Origin: Phycisphaerae bacterium
GTDB taxonomy: Bacteria > Chloroflexota > Anaerolineae > 4572-78 > J111
DNA length: 64,000 bases
Reading direction: 5' to 3'
Assembly: GCA_028285035.1 (NCBI GenBank)
Contig: JANQQF010000078.1
Location: forward strand, 186,001-250,000
Shown here: in pieces, positions 62,127 to 64,000 of the stretch
Layout of the letters: every line of letters begins with the position of its first letter
Position numbering within the stretch: the first letter of the stretch is position 1
Position numbers and translations under genes: made by a program
Notes under the pieces: generated by a model
The model's input: the letters and a program-made list of their open reading frames with translations, nothing else
Told to the model about the DNA's origin: nothing
Databases searched by the model: none

Positions 62127-64000
62127 TTATTGAATCTTAGGCACAGCATAAACTTGATAAGAACCAATAACATCAATAACTTGATCAAAATAATTATCTT
62201 CCAGATCACTTAAAATCATCTCATCAACCGCTTCAGGCTCTGAAACCAGTAAAGCATTTACACCAGAGCGATGGACGAGAACGTGAGTTACGTTACTTGC
62301 CTGCCAGTGTTGGACAATTGCCTCTGCCGAATGATGCTGTTCAATCAAATGAGGCAGCGTATCCAGAATGCTATCGGGACGGCAATCGCGAGGGCAATAG
62401 TAGGCCCGTGGTTCCCATAAAAAAACTATTCGTGCGTCAGCGGGTAGCGTGTCATCGATTTCTTGCATTGTGGCGTAGTGGGTGCCCAGTTGACGGATTA
62501 GATATTCATCGCGTTGTTCTAAGCCAGCTAAAAAGGGCAATGGGTTGATTGCAAGGACGCGAAGCCCCGTATCCAGCAATGTCAACACCAGTATCAAGCC
62601 AACTGTAATATTGAGAAATCGTCTTAGAGAAAAAACAGGCAAATCAAGCTCCGATAGGTTTTCCCACGCCCAGCTTGCCAGAGGGATTAGAGCAATTAGC
62701 CCTGGTAACAACAATCGTGATTGCCACAAGGATTTGGACCACAACACCCCTACTGTCCAGAAGCCATAATGCGTTAGAGCGTAAATACCTAGTGTACCGA
62801 TGACCATCGCGTGAGAGGCACGGGCACGACGTGACAATGTGTACCCTATTATCGCTGGGAGAAATAGCAACAGTAGGGGGCCGGTGCGGCCATCCCAAAA
62901 GTTGGTATCCCGAATACCTAAAGTCAATAGCCAGGGCAGTGAAAGCATCGTGAGCAAAAATGAATCAATATTTTCAACACCTGCTTGTTGACTAGGCGGT
63001 CCCACACCACTAAACTCGCTCAACAAATTATTAAAATTAACTGGGTTTGTCAAAATACCCGTGCCTGCTGCGCTATACCACTCAGCCCGAAAATCATCCC
63101 ACAAAAGACCACCAAAGACATCATGCAAAAAAGGATAAACTGGATTGCCAGTGAAAGCCCAATTTTTGAGGTACCAAGGGGCAGCGATGATGAAAACCGA
63201 GATAGTGAAAGTTAGAAGAGGCATAATGAGTAATCGGTAATTTGTAATTAGTGCATCCTGCTTGGTACGTAGGGCATAGACGGAGGCCCAAACAATGAGA
63301 AAAGTGATTAGAACAGGTGTAATGAAGCTAGTATATTTGAGGCCCATCGCGAGGCCAGCACAAAAACCACTGACAATCAACCAGGGCGGTAGCACAATTT
63401 TGGTCGATGATGAGGAGGCAGCCTCATTAGGTTGAGGATTGAGATTTAAGCGCCATTTGATAAAGGCATAAAGACTAGCTAATTGATAGAAAGCAAGAGT
63501 CAAATCATTGTAGGCCCAACTACCGAGGGTGCTAATCAGTGGCATACTCGCAAAAATGAGGAGGGTTGGTTGAGCCAGCTTTTTTGTAAAAAAGGTTGTT
63601 GTTATTTGATAGAGCAGTCCAGCCAAAAGAATAACAAATATGGTATGGAGCAGTTTAGCAGCAATGTCACCGCGTAAAAGCATGGCCCAGGCAAAAAGCA
63701 TCTCCATCAAGGCTGGGAAGCTAAAATGGGGCACATCAAACCCACCTACAATTTGACCAGTCTGTATATAAATTTTCGGAGCGGTCAAGTGATAAAACAA
63801 GCCATCAAAATCGGTGGGAGGCAGAAGGGCCAGTGAGAGTGTTAAGAGACCCATCACCCCTAGATAGATTATCGAAACCGGATGAAATTCATCCAGCGAA
63901 ACCCTGCGTCGCCACCGTTGTGCTTGACGCATCAGCAACCAAAGTTTCGGGGTCACTAACACAGTTAGAAGTAAGGTAATACCATATGCAATGAACGAGG
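62127..64000 (-). CDS. GT-C-like polytopic membrane protein (N-terminus outside the window)
   Basis: The reading frame stays open through 64000, with a hydrophobic stretch (SFIAYGITLLLTVLVTP) at the edge, so the gene is cut by the window; at least 624 residues are present. PPTDFDGLFYHLTAPKIYIQ and GGFDVPHFSFPALMEMLF form the first outside loop of a GT-C-type fold, with Asp residues likely catalytic. About ten further helices follow. The C-terminal soluble part contains LPADARIVFLWEPRAYYCPR, then NVTHVLVHRSG and VIGSYQVYAVPKI. The heptamer repeat at 63230-63250 translates in-frame as LITNYRL. Confidence 0.7.
   Translation of the reverse strand, partial: SFIAYGITLLLTVLVTPKLWLLMRQAQRWRRRVSLDEFHPVSIIYLGVMGLLTLSLALLPPTDFDGLFYHLTAPKIYIQTGQIVGGFDVPHFSFPALMEMLFAWAMLLRGDIAAKLLHTIFVILLAGLLYQITTTFFTKKLAQPTLLIFASMPLISTLGSWAYNDLTLAFYQLASLYAFIKWRLNLNPQPNEAASSSSTKIVLPPWLIVSGFCAGLAMGLKYTSFITPVLITFLIVWASVYALRTKQDALITNYRLLIMPLLTFTISVFIIAAPWYLKNWAFTGNPVYPFLHDVFGGLLWDDFRAEWYSAAGTGILTNPVNFNNLLSEFSGVGPPSQQAGVENIDSFLLTMLSLPWLLTLGIRDTNFWDGRTGPLLLLFLPAIIGYTLSRRARASHAMVIGTLGIYALTHYGFWTVGVLWSKSLWQSRLLLPGLIALIPLASWAWENLSELDLPVFSLRRFLNITVGLILVLTLLDTGLRVLAINPLPFLAGLEQRDEYLIRQLGTHYATMQEIDDTLPADARIVFLWEPRAYYCPRDCRPDSILDTLPHLIEQHHSAEAIVQHWQASNVTHVLVHRSGVNALLVSEPEAVDEMILSDLEDNYFDQVIDVIGSYQVYAVPKIQ
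63230..63250. repeat. Heptanucleotide tandem repeat inside a coding sequence (ITNY type)
   Basis: GTAATCG, GTAATTT, GTAATTA in series; on the minus strand they encode the phrase LITNYRL in the loop of a membrane protein. The unit is the same as that at 1249-1269. A length of 21 bases keeps the frame. Peptides rich in ITNY are a known sign of such repeats in cyanobacterial and Chloroflexota proteins. Confidence 0.6.
63430..63450. repeat. Weak heptamer repeat in the same gene
   Basis: GGTTGAG, GATTGAG, ATTTAAG at 63430-63450, with the minus-strand translation LNLNPQP. Only two of three units agree well, and it may belong to the same class as the arrays at 4840 and 63230. Confidence 0.3.

Overview
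The window looks like part of a Chloroflexota chromosome (an Anaerolineae-type lineage is my best guess, from gene content only). The reasons are a Tad (Flp-type) pilus locus with no outer-membrane secretin, a dozen polytopic GT-C / DUF2079-type membrane proteins, giant exported proteins with TadE or TadG N-termini, a secreted protein ending in YLPIVIKS, and short heptanucleotide tandem repeats of the kind that translate as 'ITNY'. No rRNA, tRNA, CRISPR array, transposase, integrase or phage gene was found. The sequence is chromosomal in character; both window edges cut through genes.

Layout. (1) 1-4847, plus strand: tail of a membrane protein, then a compact pyrimidine operon pyrC-pyrF-pyrB-pyrD-pyrK. 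It covers carbamoyl-aspartate formation, dihydroorotase, an NAD-linked class 1B dihydroorotate dehydrogenase with its iron-sulfur subunit, and OMP decarboxylase. PyrC and PyrB both resemble the dihydroorotase and transcarbamylase domains of animal CAD. (2) 5194-15607, plus strand: three large membrane proteins (one DUF2079, two GT39-like) that share a repeated C-terminal beta-rich module, a lipoprotein with FlgD-like Ig repeats and two family-2 glycosyltransferases. (3) From 15602 onward everything is on the minus strand. 15602-18040 holds an unknown gene, the ribosome hibernation factor, comF and a DUF192 gene.

(4) 18063-35205: the Tad pilus locus. In transcription order it has a 1414-residue TadE-like protein, an exported beta-propeller, a small membrane-anchored protein, a TadG-like protein with a split von Willebrand A domain, TadE, CpaB, CpaE (receiver plus ParA-like ATPase), TadA/CpaF, TadB and TadC. 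A strong bidirectional terminator separates cpaB from cpaE, and cpaB has its own promoter and a hairpin over its ribosome-binding site. No Flp major pilin or prepilin peptidase is present. (5) 35476-38470: a DegS/DegU-like three-gene regulatory operon, kinase-regulator-kinase, in which the first kinase has Glu where the phospho-accepting His should be. It sits directly upstream of the Tad locus and is the obvious candidate regulator.

(6) 38989-64000: a surface-glycan region. It contains seven GT-C/DUF2079-type proteins plus two relatives of an AZOBR_p60025-like family, a Tat-exported sulfatase-fold enzyme, a second alkaline-phosphatase-superfamily enzyme, a DUF2304/GT2 pair, two methyltransferases, a Wzx-like flippase, an HprK-like P-loop kinase, a DegT-type aminotransferase and a rhamnosyltransferase-like GT2. 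A two-gene module (DUF2079 followed by the AZOBR-like protein) occurs twice. Together these suggest lipid-linked sugar synthesis, flipping, and transfer to cell-surface polymers or proteins, possibly including the Tad pilus components.
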